Below, in pieces: positions 1 to 8,323 of a DNA stretch of 64,000 nt. Origin of the DNA: Aliivibrio salmonicida LFI1238. Lineage in GTDB: Bacteria; Pseudomonadota; Gammaproteobacteria; Enterobacterales; Vibrionaceae. The position numbers and the translations under genes were made by a program. Position 1 is the stretch's first letter. Every line of letters begins with the position of its first letter. The stretch spans positions 1,674,001 through 1,738,000 of the forward strand of contig NC_011312.1 in assembly GCF_000196495.1 (NCBI RefSeq), in the 5' to 3' direction. The notes beneath the pieces were generated by a model that saw nothing but the letters and a program-made list of their open reading frames with translations, was not told the origin of the DNA and ran no database searches.

Positions 1-436
1 ACCCTGGTGTTGCATGTAATAATATTAATGATGGCAACTCACCATATCTCGTGCTATCAGCAATCGCTTGATTTAAAACCTGCTTAGTTAACTGACTAAC
101 ATCATGAAATTCACTTGGTAATTCCAGAATTCCAGTGCCATAACTTCCTTTGACATCAGTTAATACCCATAATCCAAGTGATGAATGAGAAGAGAAACCA
201 TCATCCGTCATTACTCCTTTACATGAAGTACACCCATGTATTTTACTGTTAGGGAATTGCTCTTTTAAATAATCAAGAATCTTCTTACTGTTATAATTCT
301 CTGTGAAATAACAAAGAATGATACTTGGTGGTATGGTCGATATATTGAGTTGACTAACACACTCTTTTATCGCTTCTGTTGAGTCATTTAATTGAGAAAC
401 ACTGGTAATTATCTGCATAAATTGTCCAATTTTCAT
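1..436 (-). CDS. FIST-domain protein, N-terminal part (runs off the left edge)
   Basis: An open minus-strand frame begins with MKIGQFMQIITSVSQ and runs off the window. The visible 145 residues include stretches such as SKIHGCTSCKGVMTDDGF and LPSLILLHATPG. They match the pattern of FIST N domains, the ligand-sensing module of bacterial signalling proteins; some FIST proteins (NosP) bind haem and sense NO. I chose the ATG at 436; an internal ATG at 418 is possible because it has a TTGGA a few bases upstream. The gene lies downstream of the small membrane protein and divergent from the cbb3 oxidase operon. The missing C-terminal part would show whether it carries an output domain. The family call comes from pattern recognition only. 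Confidence 0.6.
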   Translation of the reverse strand, partial: MKIGQFMQIITSVSQLNDSTEAIKECVSQLNISTIPPSIILCYFTENYNSKKILDYLKEQFPNSKIHGCTSCKGVMTDDGFSSHSSLGLWVLTDVKGSYGTGILELPSEFHDVSQLTKQVLNQAIADSTRYGELPSLILLHATPG

Positions 437-471
437 TACTTAATTATGCCACTCAAAGATAATTACCTGTG

Positions 472-492
472 AATGCCTATTAAATAGGCATT
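472..492. repeat. Short perfect inverted repeat between two minus-strand genes
   Basis: AATGCCTAT and ATAGGCATT form a 9-bp perfect stem with a 3-base loop, in the 80-base gap between the membrane-protein stop and the FIST gene. No clear T-run follows on the minus strand, so it is only a possible weak terminator or mRNA 3'-end hairpin. Confidence 0.45.
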
Positions 493-516
493 TAAATCAT
501 AACCTATTGATATGTT

Positions 517-972
517 TTATTTTTCTGAAGTAAATGTCACACTTATGCCTTTCTCGGCGTTTGAGAAATTTACTTGCCATGTCATTTTATTATGTGTGCA
601 TTGAGGTACAAAAGTTGAGTATGACATTTGCTGTTCAAGCTCTGTTGGTATTGTAAACTTTAGAGATCCCATTTGCATACCTACACTTGTCGCTTCTGCG
701 ATCCAGTTTGAATCTAAACCATCCGTTAACAACCTCAGTGTAGCATGTTGCATAATTGGTCTTTTTTCGACATCAATACTAACCTGTTTTCCGTCTACAT
801 TAAATGAACAGGCTTGCTTTGATATATCGCATAAAGCGGTTGTTTTTATAGTTGATTTAATCGGATTATTTTCTTCATAGGTAATTGTTCTCCATGTAAA
901 TGCTGAAATTAACACAACTAATAAGAATATAAGTTGAAATAAACGTGGGCCTGTTAACTTTTCTATCGCCAT
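517..972 (-). CDS. Single-span membrane-anchored hypothetical protein
   Basis: This 151-residue protein has a short basic N-terminus, one hydrophobic span at about residues 10-27 (LFQLIFLLVVLISAFTW) and a roughly 120-residue domain predicted to be periplasmic. That domain contains a cysteine pair (CDISKQAC) and a third cysteine (VPQCTHNK). It is divergent from ccoN, and its product resembles small anchored proteins often found beside cbb3 oxidase genes. A role in cytochrome or copper assembly is only a guess from position and the cysteines. I do not recognise a named family. The next gene downstream on the same strand is the FIST-domain gene. Confidence 0.6.
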   Translation of the reverse strand: MAIEKLTGPRLFQLIFLLVVLISAFTWRTITYEENNPIKSTIKTTALCDISKQACSFNVDGKQVSIDVEKRPIMQHATLRLLTDGLDSNWIAEATSVGMQMGSLKFTIPTELEQQMSYSTFVPQCTHNKMTWQVNFSNAEKGISVTFTSEK

Positions 973-1176
973 TAGTATAAAAACCTGTGTTATCTAGTTC
1001 AAAAAAAAAGAAAAAATGTTGCTTAACCGTAAACTTACTACGGGCATCAACTATGATTCATTTTTGAAGTGAAGTATCATTGACCCCGAAAACACTATTT
1101 TTGCATTAAAAAAGAATATTTCAAAATAAAAGGGTCACAAATCCAATTATTAAGAAGTTGAATTTTGGATGGTGTT

Positions 1177-1191
1177 GCGAACTTTGTTCGC
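1177..1191. repeat. Small hairpin in the ccoN leader
   Basis: GCGAAC-TTT-GTTCGC is a perfect 6-bp inverted repeat with a 3-base loop, about 50 bases before ccoN. It may be an mRNA leader stem or a short operator. The 270-base divergent region around it shows no good TTGAT-N4-ATCAA FNR box by eye. Confidence 0.4.
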
Positions 1192-1241
1192 GTTAAGGAA
1201 AGTAAAGTGTAGTTATAATAAAAAAGTGGAAGCATGCAATT

Positions 1242-2672
1242 ATGAGCCAATTACAGCAGCATGAACAAAACTACAACTATACCGTTGTTCGCCAATTCAC
1301 CTTAGTTACCATTCTATGGGGTATTGTTGGCATGGGTGTAGGTGTATTAATTGCCGCTCAATTAGTCTGGCCGCAACTGAATTTTGACACACCATGGCTT
1401 ACGTATAGCCGTTTGCGTCCTCTGCATACTAATGCAGTGATTTTCGCATTCGGTACAAGTGCCCTATTTGCAACATCTTATTATGTTGTTCAGCGTACTT
1501 GTCAAACACGTTTGTTTGGTGGTCCATTAGTTGCGTTCACCTTCTGGGGATGGCAAGCAATTATCTTAGCAGCAGCAATTTCGTTGCCTCTAGGAATGAC
1601 ATCAGGAAAAGAATATGCAGAATTAGAGTGGCCGATCGATATCGCTATCACTTTAGTTTGGGTGGCTTATGCCATTGTATTCTTTGGAACTCTGTTTAAA
1701 CGTAATACTTCTCATATTTACGTTGCAAACTGGTTCTTTGGAGCCTTCATTTTAACCGTTGCCGTTCTTCATATTGTGAATAGCCTTGCTGTTCCAGTAT
1801 CACTGACTAAATCATATTCGATTTATTCTGGTGCGGTAGATGCGATGGTTCAATGGTGGTATGGCCATAACGCAGTAGGTTTCCTATTGACTGCTGGCTT
1901 CTTAGGAATGATGTACTATTTCGTACCAAAACAAGCAGAACGTCCAGTTTATTCTTACCGTTTATCTATTGTTCACTTCTGGGCATTAATATCACTTTAT
2001 ATCTGGGCTGGTCCTCACCACTTACATTATACCGCTCTACCTGACTGGACTCAGTCTTTAGGTATGGTGATGTCATTGGTTCTATTCGCACCGTCTTGGG
2101 GCGGAATGATCAATGGTATAATGACGTTATCTGGTGCTTGGCATAAGCTACGTTATGACCCTATCCTTCGATTCTTAGTCGTTTCTTTATCGTTCTATGG
2201 TATGTCTACCTTTGAAGGTCCGATGATGGCGATTAAATCAGTTAACGCACTCTCTCATTATACTGACTGGACTATCGGTCATGTTCATTCTGGTGCGTTA
2301 GGTTGGGTTGCTATGGTAACGATTGGTTCACTGTACCACTTAATTCCTAAGCTGTTTGGTCAAGAGCGCATGTACTCTGTATCACTCATCAATGTTCATT
2401 TTGGGTTAGCGACAATTGGTACTGTTCTTTATATCGTGGCAATGTGGATTTCAGGTGTGATGCAAGGTCTAATGTGGCGTGCGGTTAACGCTGATGGCAC
2501 ATTAACGTATAGCTTTGTTGAATCATTAGAAGCCTCTTACCCATTCTATTTCGTTCGTTTTGTTGGTGGTTTAATCTTCCTTTCAGGTATGTTCCTACTT
2601 GCATATAATGCATATAAGACCATTTCTTCACCGAAGAATAGCCTAAAAGCAATTCCTCAACCGGCACAATAA
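1242..2672 (+). CDS. ccoN: Cytochrome c oxidase cbb3-type subunit I
   Basis: CcoN is the catalytic haem-copper subunit of the high-affinity cbb3 oxidase in the inner membrane, reducing O2 to water. The 476-residue length is normal. It shows the expected histidine-rich helices: RPLHTNAVIFAFG near residue 60 (haem b ligand), WWYGHNAVGF near 205, the CuB-type pair in WAGPHHLHY near 257, and IGHVHSGALGW near 347. There are about 12 hydrophobic spans. It is the first gene of ccoNOQP, with ccoO beginning 12 bases after its stop. In related bacteria this operon responds to low oxygen through FNR, whose gene lies 6 kb downstream. Confidence 0.98.
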   Translation: MSQLQQHEQNYNYTVVRQFTLVTILWGIVGMGVGVLIAAQLVWPQLNFDTPWLTYSRLRPLHTNAVIFAFGTSALFATSYYVVQRTCQTRLFGGPLVAFTFWGWQAIILAAAISLPLGMTSGKEYAELEWPIDIAITLVWVAYAIVFFGTLFKRNTSHIYVANWFFGAFILTVAVLHIVNSLAVPVSLTKSYSIYSGAVDAMVQWWYGHNAVGFLLTAGFLGMMYYFVPKQAERPVYSYRLSIVHFWALISLYIWAGPHHLHYTALPDWTQSLGMVMSLVLFAPSWGGMINGIMTLSGAWHKLRYDPILRFLVVSLSFYGMSTFEGPMMAIKSVNALSHYTDWTIGHVHSGALGWVAMVTIGSLYHLIPKLFGQERMYSVSLINVHFGLATIGTVLYIVAMWISGVMQGLMWRAVNADGTLTYSFVESLEASYPFYFVRFVGGLIFLSGMFLLAYNAYKTISSPKNSLKAIPQPAQ

Positions 2673-2684
2673 GGAGACCAGATT

Positions 2685-3296
2685 ATGAGTTCTAATCGTC
2701 ATGAAATCATAGAAAAAAATGTTGGCCTTCTAGCCGTTTTGGTTGTTGTTGCTATCAGTTTTGGTGCGTTAGTTGAAATCACCCCACTGATTTTCCAAAA
2801 GCAAACCACTGAGCCTGTTGATAACTTACGTGTATACACACCACTAGAAATGGAAGGTCGTGATATTTACATTCGTGAAGGTTGTAACGTATGTCACAGC
2901 CAGATGATCCGACCATTCCGTGCAGAAACGGAACGTTACGGTCATTATTCTGTTGCGGGTGAAAGCGTTTGGGAGCATCCATTCTTATGGGGCTCAAAAC
3001 GTACAGGACCCGATCTAGCTCGTGTCGGTGAGCGTTATTCTGATGAATGGCATCGAGTTCATTTAATGAACCCTCGTGATGTAGTTCCAGAATCAAACAT
3101 GCCGGGTTTCCCTTGGTTAGCAGAAAACGTGCTTGATGGTGAATTAACATCGAAGAAAATTGCTATTTTCCGTAATGATTTTGGTGTGCCATACACTGAA
3201 GAAGATGTAAAAAATGCATCTGACGCAGTCAAAGGCAAGACAGAGATGGATGCGCTTATTGCTTATCTTCAATCTCTTGGTCACGCAATGAAGTAA
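2685..3296 (+). CDS. ccoO: Cytochrome c oxidase cbb3-type subunit II
   Basis: CcoO is the membrane-anchored mono-haem cytochrome c subunit that passes electrons to CcoN. The 203-residue protein has one N-terminal membrane span (about residues 14-36) and a single haem c motif, C67-NV-C70-H71, followed by QMIRPFRAE, typical of the family. A methionine haem ligand is likely in the SNMPGFPWL stretch. The ribosome site AAGGAGACC lies just upstream and overlaps the ccoN tail. It sits between ccoN and ccoQ in the usual order. Confidence 0.98.
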   Translation: MSSNRHEIIEKNVGLLAVLVVVAISFGALVEITPLIFQKQTTEPVDNLRVYTPLEMEGRDIYIREGCNVCHSQMIRPFRAETERYGHYSVAGESVWEHPFLWGSKRTGPDLARVGERYSDEWHRVHLMNPRDVVPESNMPGFPWLAENVLDGELTSKKIAIFRNDFGVPYTEEDVKNASDAVKGKTEMDALIAYLQSLGHAMK

Positions 3297-3306
3297 GGAG
3301 GTCCAC

Positions 3307-3489
3307 ATGGACGCTGGAACTATTCATGCAATTTGGACTGTCATTCTGTTTTTCAGCATGATGGGTATTATTTTCTGGGCATACAGTAAACGTCAAACGA
3401 CTCGCTTTGAAGAAGCGGCAAATTTGGTTTTTGCTGATGAGCAAGAAGATACTTCAAGCCAAAATAAGACAGGAGTTGATAAAGAATGA
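3307..3489 (+). CDS. ccoQ: Cbb3-type oxidase small subunit CcoQ
   Basis: This 60-residue protein has one transmembrane helix (about residues 8-26) followed by a charged cytoplasmic tail. That, its length and its position between ccoO and ccoP identify CcoQ (FixQ), a small subunit that stabilises or modulates the cbb3 complex. A strong AAGGAGGTCC ribosome site precedes the ATG. The end overlaps the start of ccoP by four bases (ATGA), so the two are probably translationally coupled. Confidence 0.95.
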   Translation: MDAGTIHAIWTVILFFSMMGIIFWAYSKRQTTRFEEAANLVFADEQEDTSSQNKTGVDKE

Positions 3490-4460
3490 GTACTTTTTGG
3501 AGCCTCTGGATAAGTGTTATTACCATTGGTACGTTAATTGGTTGTGGTTTACTTCTTCGTTTCTGTTTGAAAAATACAACAGGAATTAAAGAAGGTGACG
3601 ACATGGGTCACGAATACGATGGTATCCGTGAGCTAAACAACCCGTTACCAAAATGGTGGGCTTACATGTTTTGGGCCACCATCGCTTTTGCAGTGGTCTA
3701 TTTAATTCTTTACCCAGGATTAGGTAATTTTAAAGGCGTATTAGGCTGGACAAGCTCAGACCAAACGGTTCGTAATGTTGAAGAGTCAAGAGTATCTATT
3801 GCTCGTGCTCATAAAGACAAAACGCTGGATCAATTTGCTCGTGAACTTGATGAAGCCAATACTAATTTTGGTGAAACATTCTCAAAACTTGCCTATAAGC
3901 CAGGAACTTCAGAGTTCCGAGCAATAGAAGAAATTGCTCATGATGATGAAGCCAGAAAAGTAGGTCAACGTTTGTTCCTACAGAACTGTTCTCAATGTCA
4001 TGGTTCAGATGCAAGAGGCATGAGTGGTTTCCCTAACTTAACCGATACTGCATGGTTATATGGTGGAGAACCACAAGCAATCAAAACGACGATTATGAAT
4101 GGTCGTGTTGGTAACATGCCAGCTTGGGGTGATGCTTTAGGTAAAGATGGTGTTAAAGAAGTAGTCAGCTACACACTTAGCCTATCTGGTCGTAAAGTGA
4201 ATGTAAAAGAAGCGGCTGCAGGTAAACAACGATTTATCGTTTGTGCTGCATGTCATGGTACAGATGGTAAAGGTAACCCTGCTTTGGGTGCTCCAGATCT
4301 AACTGACCATGATTGGCTGTTTGGTGACTCACGCGCTGCTGTAACAGAAACAGTAACAAATGGTCGTCAAGGCGTAATGCCAGCATGGAAAGATGTATTA
4401 GGTGAAGAGAAAGTACAACTTCTTGCCGCATACGTCTGGAGCCTAAGCAACAATAAATAA
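3486..4460 (+). CDS. ccoP: Cytochrome c oxidase cbb3-type subunit III (di-haem)
   Basis: CcoP is the di-haem c subunit that accepts electrons from soluble cytochromes. The 324-residue protein has an N-terminal membrane span, a second span near residues 58-77, then two cytochrome c domains with haem motifs C168-SQ-C171-H and C253-AA-C256-H. MPAWGDALG and MPAWKDVLG follow as methionine-ligand regions. It overlaps ccoQ by four bases. A strong terminator follows directly after the stop, so ccoNOQP forms a separate transcription unit from ccoHIS. Confidence 0.98.
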   Translation: MSTFWSLWISVITIGTLIGCGLLLRFCLKNTTGIKEGDDMGHEYDGIRELNNPLPKWWAYMFWATIAFAVVYLILYPGLGNFKGVLGWTSSDQTVRNVEESRVSIARAHKDKTLDQFARELDEANTNFGETFSKLAYKPGTSEFRAIEEIAHDDEARKVGQRLFLQNCSQCHGSDARGMSGFPNLTDTAWLYGGEPQAIKTTIMNGRVGNMPAWGDALGKDGVKEVVSYTLSLSGRKVNVKEAAAGKQRFIVCAACHGTDGKGNPALGAPDLTDHDWLFGDSRAAVTETVTNGRQGVMPAWKDVLGEEKVQLLAAYVWSLSNNK

Positions 4461-4466
4461 AAAGGC

Positions 4467-4503
4467 AGCCCCTGAATGTATATATTCAGGGGCTTTTTAT
4501 TTT
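4467..4503 (+). terminator. Rho-independent terminator after ccoP
   Basis: AGCCCCTGAAT and ATTCAGGGGCT form a perfect 11-bp stem with a 6-base loop, followed by TTTATTTTTT. It lies between ccoP and ccoH and separates the structural from the assembly operon, although read-through is possible. Confidence 0.95.
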
Positions 4504-4532
4504 TTAATACACGCTTTAATAGGAATCATTAT

Positions 4533-5018
4533 ATGACTCAACCTCAACCTTGGTATAAGCAGTTTTGGCCTTGGTTTCTCATCATTCTTCCAGGCACCGT
4601 TGTCGTTGCTTGTATCACTACTTTCGTCCTTTTTGTTCACAATGATGTCGATTTAGTTGCTGAAGATTATTATAAAAAAGGCAAAGCAATTAACGTTGAT
4701 CTTTCTAAGATAAAAGTCGCTCAAAACCTCTCGATTTTCGCTAAAGTACGCGATCTTGGTGATACAATTGAAATTCAATTAGATAAAGGAAAATTGGAAC
4801 ATAACCCTGCTATTAAAGCTATTTTTACTCATAGAACATTACCAGATCGAGATTTCTCAAAAATACTCACATCTGATGCAAAAAGCATTTATCGCATTCA
4901 ATTAGATGAACCATTAACGGGTCCCTGGTTTATTGAACTATTACCACACGATAGTTCGTGGATGATCCAAGGTCGCATCAATTTCCCTACCGTAGACTTT
5001 TTTCCTTTAGGTAAATAA
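4533..5018 (+). CDS. ccoH: Cbb3 oxidase assembly protein CcoH (FixH family)
   Basis: CcoH is a small inner-membrane protein needed to assemble the cbb3 oxidase. I chose the ATG at 4533, giving 161 residues. A longer reading from 4476 would begin inside the ccoP terminator hairpin and is unlikely. One N-terminal membrane span (about residues 13-35) is followed by DVDLVAEDYYKKGKAINVDLSK, with the YYKKG signature of FixH proteins, and a periplasmic beta-rich domain. ccoI starts 6 bases after its stop. Confidence 0.93.
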   Translation: MTQPQPWYKQFWPWFLIILPGTVVVACITTFVLFVHNDVDLVAEDYYKKGKAINVDLSKIKVAQNLSIFAKVRDLGDTIEIQLDKGKLEHNPAIKAIFTHRTLPDRDFSKILTSDAKSIYRIQLDEPLTGPWFIELLPHDSSWMIQGRINFPTVDFFPLGK

Positions 5019-5024
5019 AACCAT

Positions 5025-7400
5025 ATGTCAAAGGATTGTTACCATTGCAATGAGCCTGTTCCTATAGGCTCTTCTTTTCAAGTTGATATATTAGGTCAAA
5101 AGCGAGATATGTGTTGCCTAGGCTGTGAATCAGTAGCGCAAACAATCATCGATAATGGCTTATCTTCTTATTATCAATATCGTACTGCACCGGCAGATAA
5201 AGCCAATTTAGTCCCAGATCAATTAAAAGCACTTGAGCATTATGATCACAAAGAAATTCAAAAAGAATTCGTAAGAACAACTGAAAACAACAAGGAAGTG
5301 ACACTGTCACTTGATGGTGTATCTTGCGCCGCTTGTGCTTGGTTGATTGAAAAACAATTAGCGAAAGCAAAAGGAATTCATCAAATAACCGTTAATACGT
5401 CAACTCATCGAGCATTATTAAGTTGGGATCCGAAAGAAACAGAATTAAGCACACTATTAACGTTAATCCACCAATTGGGTTATAAGGCGGCGCCATTTGA
5501 AGCCGATAAACAAGAAGAAGAATACCATCGCTCAATGAAACAATACCTGTATCGTTTAGGTATTGCAGGATTAGCTACCATGCAGGTGATGATGCTCGCT
5601 GTCGCGCTGTATCTCGAAGTTTTTGGGGACTTAGACCCTGAATTTAGAAACTATTTACGATACGTTAGTTTAGTTTTTGCAACACCAGTTATGCTTTATT
5701 CTGCATTGCCTTTCTATATGAATGCATGGCGTAGCCTTAAAGCCCGAACACTTGGGATGGATGTTCCGGTCTCTATTGCGATGTTATTTGCCTACTTTGC
5801 CAGTGTTGTCGCGACGGTAACAGAAAAAGGTGAAGTATTTTTTGAATCTGTCGCTATGTTTACTTTTTTCTTGTTGCTTGGTCGATTTCTTGAAATGCGG
5901 GCACGACGCAAAGCAGCTGCAATTACAGGGAATCTATTAAAATTAGTCCCAGTCATGGCAACCCTACAATCAGGAAAAAGAGTTCCTGCCAGAACATTAG
6001 ATATTGATGATATTGTTATTGTTCCTCCAGGTGAGCATTTACCCGCTGATGGCGTAGTAATCTCAGGATGTAGTGCGATTGATGAATCAATGTTTACTGG
6101 TGAATCCATGCCTGTAGCTAAGAATGAATCAGACCCTGTTTTTTCTGGCACGATCAATGGTGATGGCAATTTAACGGTTCGAGTAACCAAAACCAAAGCA
6201 GATTCATTAATTTCTACCATCGTAAAATTACAAGATGAAGCTCAAATGTCGAAGCCAAAAGTCGCAGAAATTGCAGATTTAATCGCTAGATATTTTGTTG
6301 CGGGTATTCTGATTATTTCTGCATTTACTTGGTTCTATTGGCATGAAACAAAACCTGATGATGCCTTTTGGATCATGTTGTCAGTTTTAGTCGCAACCTG
6401 TCCGTGTGCACTTTCTTTAGCAACACCAACAGCAATCACTTGTTCTACTTCTCGTCTTGCGCAGCTTGGATTAATGTTACGTCGGGGGCACGTATTAGAA
6501 ACCCTCTGTAAAGTAAATCGCTTAGTGATTGATAAGACAGGGACCTTGACCGAAGGGAACGTTCAATTAACTCATATACATTGCTTTACCGACGTCACAG
6601 AAAAAGAAAGTAAAACGTTAGCCGCAGAGCTTGAGTCTTTTGCAAATCACCCTATTGCTCGTGCTTTCTCTGAATTTAGAGATCCAAATAAAAGTCATTT
6701 CGACCGCGTAGAAAATATCATAGGCTCTGGTCTTATTGGTTATTCAGGTAGTGATGAATGGAAGATTGGTCATCACCAATTTACTTGTCCAAAAGCCACA
6801 TTAGAAAATAAGCAAAATTACCAAGTATGGTTATCTAAAAATAATTGCCCTATTGCGGCTTTTTCTTTAAATGATCCGATTCGAAAAGAAAGTTATGAAT
6901 TCATTCAATCTCTTCATGCTTTAAACATTAAAATTACCATGTTAACAGGTGATAATAGCTCGGCTGTTGCGAAAGTGGCTAAAGAATTAAATATTGATAC
7001 CGTTATCTCTGGTGTATCACCAAAAGGGAAATTAGATTATCTAACCTCACTACCAAAAAATGAAGTCTCTCTAATGGTTGGCGATGGTATAAATGATGCC
7101 CCTACACTCGCAGGTGCCCACCTTTCCATTGCTATGGGCTCAGGCACTGATGTCGCAAAAGCATCCGCCGATATGATATTGATCGGTGATAACCTCACTC
7201 GCTTAATCGAAGCACGAACATTAGCGATTAAAACACGTAAGATTATTCGCGAAAACTTAGCATGGGCATTAGGTTATAATGCCATAATTTTGCCATTAGC
7301 CGTTATGGGCCTTGTTGCACCTTATATTGCCGTTGTCGGTATGTCAGCAAGCTCTATTATCGTTGTTTCCAACTCTTTAAGGTTATTGAAAAATGGCTAG
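5025..7400 (+). CDS. ccoI: Copper-translocating P-type ATPase for cbb3 oxidase assembly
   Basis: CcoI (FixI) is a P1B-type ATPase that exports copper for insertion into CcoN. The 791-residue protein begins with a cysteine-rich domain (C5, C8, C30, C31, C34), then a heavy-metal-associated domain with C101-AA-C104. Eight membrane helices are expected. Catalytic motifs are all present: the TGES actuator loop, CPC in the membrane (TCPCALSLATP), the DKTGT phosphorylation site, the HP dipeptide in NHPIARA and the GDGINDAP hinge. The length and the N-terminal cysteine domain separate it from CopA. Its 3' end overlaps ccoS by eight bases. Confidence 0.97.
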   Translation: MSKDCYHCNEPVPIGSSFQVDILGQKRDMCCLGCESVAQTIIDNGLSSYYQYRTAPADKANLVPDQLKALEHYDHKEIQKEFVRTTENNKEVTLSLDGVSCAACAWLIEKQLAKAKGIHQITVNTSTHRALLSWDPKETELSTLLTLIHQLGYKAAPFEADKQEEEYHRSMKQYLYRLGIAGLATMQVMMLAVALYLEVFGDLDPEFRNYLRYVSLVFATPVMLYSALPFYMNAWRSLKARTLGMDVPVSIAMLFAYFASVVATVTEKGEVFFESVAMFTFFLLLGRFLEMRARRKAAAITGNLLKLVPVMATLQSGKRVPARTLDIDDIVIVPPGEHLPADGVVISGCSAIDESMFTGESMPVAKNESDPVFSGTINGDGNLTVRVTKTKADSLISTIVKLQDEAQMSKPKVAEIADLIARYFVAGILIISAFTWFYWHETKPDDAFWIMLSVLVATCPCALSLATPTAITCSTSRLAQLGLMLRRGHVLETLCKVNRLVIDKTGTLTEGNVQLTHIHCFTDVTEKESKTLAAELESFANHPIARAFSEFRDPNKSHFDRVENIIGSGLIGYSGSDEWKIGHHQFTCPKATLENKQNYQVWLSKNNCPIAAFSLNDPIRKESYEFIQSLHALNIKITMLTGDNSSAVAKVAKELNIDTVISGVSPKGKLDYLTSLPKNEVSLMVGDGINDAPTLAGAHLSIAMGSGTDVAKASADMILIGDNLTRLIEARTLAIKTRKIIRENLAWALGYNAIILPLAVMGLVAPYIAVVGMSASSIIVVSNSLRLLKNG

Positions 7401-7563
7401 TTTGTATTTATTAATTCCTATCGCAATACTGCTTGTCTGTGTTGCTGTTGCTATATTCATTTGGGCGGTAAAAAGTGGTCAATTTGAAGATCTTGACCGT
7501 CAAGGATCTCAAATCCTCTTTGATGAAGATATTCAAATAAAGAAAGATGACCATGAACAGTGA
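7393..7563 (+). CDS. ccoS: Cbb3 oxidase maturation protein CcoS
   Basis: This 56-residue protein begins MASLYLLIPIAILLVCVAVA. It has one transmembrane helix, then IFIWAVKSGQFEDLDRQG, the conserved CcoS signature (WAVxxGQFDDLxxxG), and a charged tail ending at a TGA at 7561-7563. CcoS is required for cofactor insertion into the cbb3 oxidase. It overlaps the end of ccoI by eight bases and the next gene by seventeen bases, a tightly coupled arrangement. Confidence 0.93.
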   Translation: MASLYLLIPIAILLVCVAVAIFIWAVKSGQFEDLDRQGSQILFDEDIQIKKDDHEQ

Positions 7564-8227
7564 TTTTATTGGTGCGTTTATTATTGGTTTAATGGGCGCA
7601 GGACACTGCATTGGTATGTGCGGAGGAATATCGGCTGTAATATCAATGGGTTCAGATGGTAATAAATACCCTAGATGGTGCTTTATCTTATTATATAACC
7701 TTGGAAGAATAAGTTCTTATGGTATTTTCGGGTTTATTGTTGGTGGGATATTTGTATCTATTGCACAAACAAGCTCAAGTTATAGTGCGCTAGTTTACTT
7801 GCGGGTGTTTGCTGGCATAATGATGTGTCTGTTAGCGCTATACATCGCTAATTGGTGGAAAGGCATTGTTTACATTGAAGTAATAGGGAAAAAATTATGG
7901 CAATTTATCTCCCCTTTAACAAAACCATTATTACCTTTAAAATCCCCTTTCCATGCTATTCCATTTGGATTTTTATGGGGGTGGTTACCTTGTGGATTAG
8001 TCTATTCAACACTCACTTGGGCCGCGGTTTCAGGAAGTGCTCTCAATGGCGCATTGGTTATGATGGCATTTGGTTTAGGTACCTTACCTGCCATGTTTCT
8101 TGTTGGTATTGGTGCTCAAACCCTAAAAACATGGCTAAATCATAAACTAACCCGAAACGTAGGGGGTTTATTGCTTTTAGCTTATGGACTTCAAACGATA
8201 TATGTTGCGCTAGATCAACTCCGCTAA
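7547..8227 (+). CDS. Sulfite exporter TauE/SafE-like membrane protein, cbb3-linked
   Basis: This is a polytopic inner-membrane protein of 226 residues. It carries the motif GAGHCIGMCGGI near the N-terminus and a partner WGWLPCGLVYS near residue 145, as in the DsbD-like / UreH-like group often annotated as TauE/SafE. In many gammaproteobacteria such a gene closes the ccoHIS operon, so a part in metal or thiol handling for oxidase assembly is likely but unproven. Starts at 7547 and 7553 are both plausible; AAAGA spaces better to 7553. It overlaps ccoS, and fnr follows after about 95 bases. Confidence 0.85.
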   Translation: MTMNSDFIGAFIIGLMGAGHCIGMCGGISAVISMGSDGNKYPRWCFILLYNLGRISSYGIFGFIVGGIFVSIAQTSSSYSALVYLRVFAGIMMCLLALYIANWWKGIVYIEVIGKKLWQFISPLTKPLLPLKSPFHAIPFGFLWGWLPCGLVYSTLTWAAVSGSALNGALVMMAFGLGTLPAMFLVGIGAQTLKTWLNHKLTRNVGGLLLLAYGLQTIYVALDQLR

Positions 8228-8289
8228 TTATATTTTTTTTGCATTGTTTTGTATTTATGCTACCACTTTAGGACTGGTTGATGCTAAAA

Positions 8290-8303
8290 TTGACTTATAT
8301 CAA
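8290..8303. promoter_or_regulatory. FNR box upstream of fnr
   Basis: TTGACTTATATCAA matches the FNR consensus TTGAT-N4-ATCAA at nine of ten fixed positions. It lies about 20 bases before the chosen fnr start, a position suited to autorepression under anaerobic conditions, as is known for E. coli fnr. Confidence 0.8.
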
Positions 8304-8323
8304 TTATAAGAGCATTGAATGAG

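Noticed and set aside
973..1241. An FNR box upstream of ccoN
   Set aside because: I looked for TTGAT-N4-ATCAA or close variants and found only isolated half matches (for example TTGAC near 1080) without a second half, so I did not call one.
4476..4532. Longer N-terminus for ccoH
   Set aside because: The extra codons lie in the terminator hairpin after ccoP and do not resemble FixH proteins.
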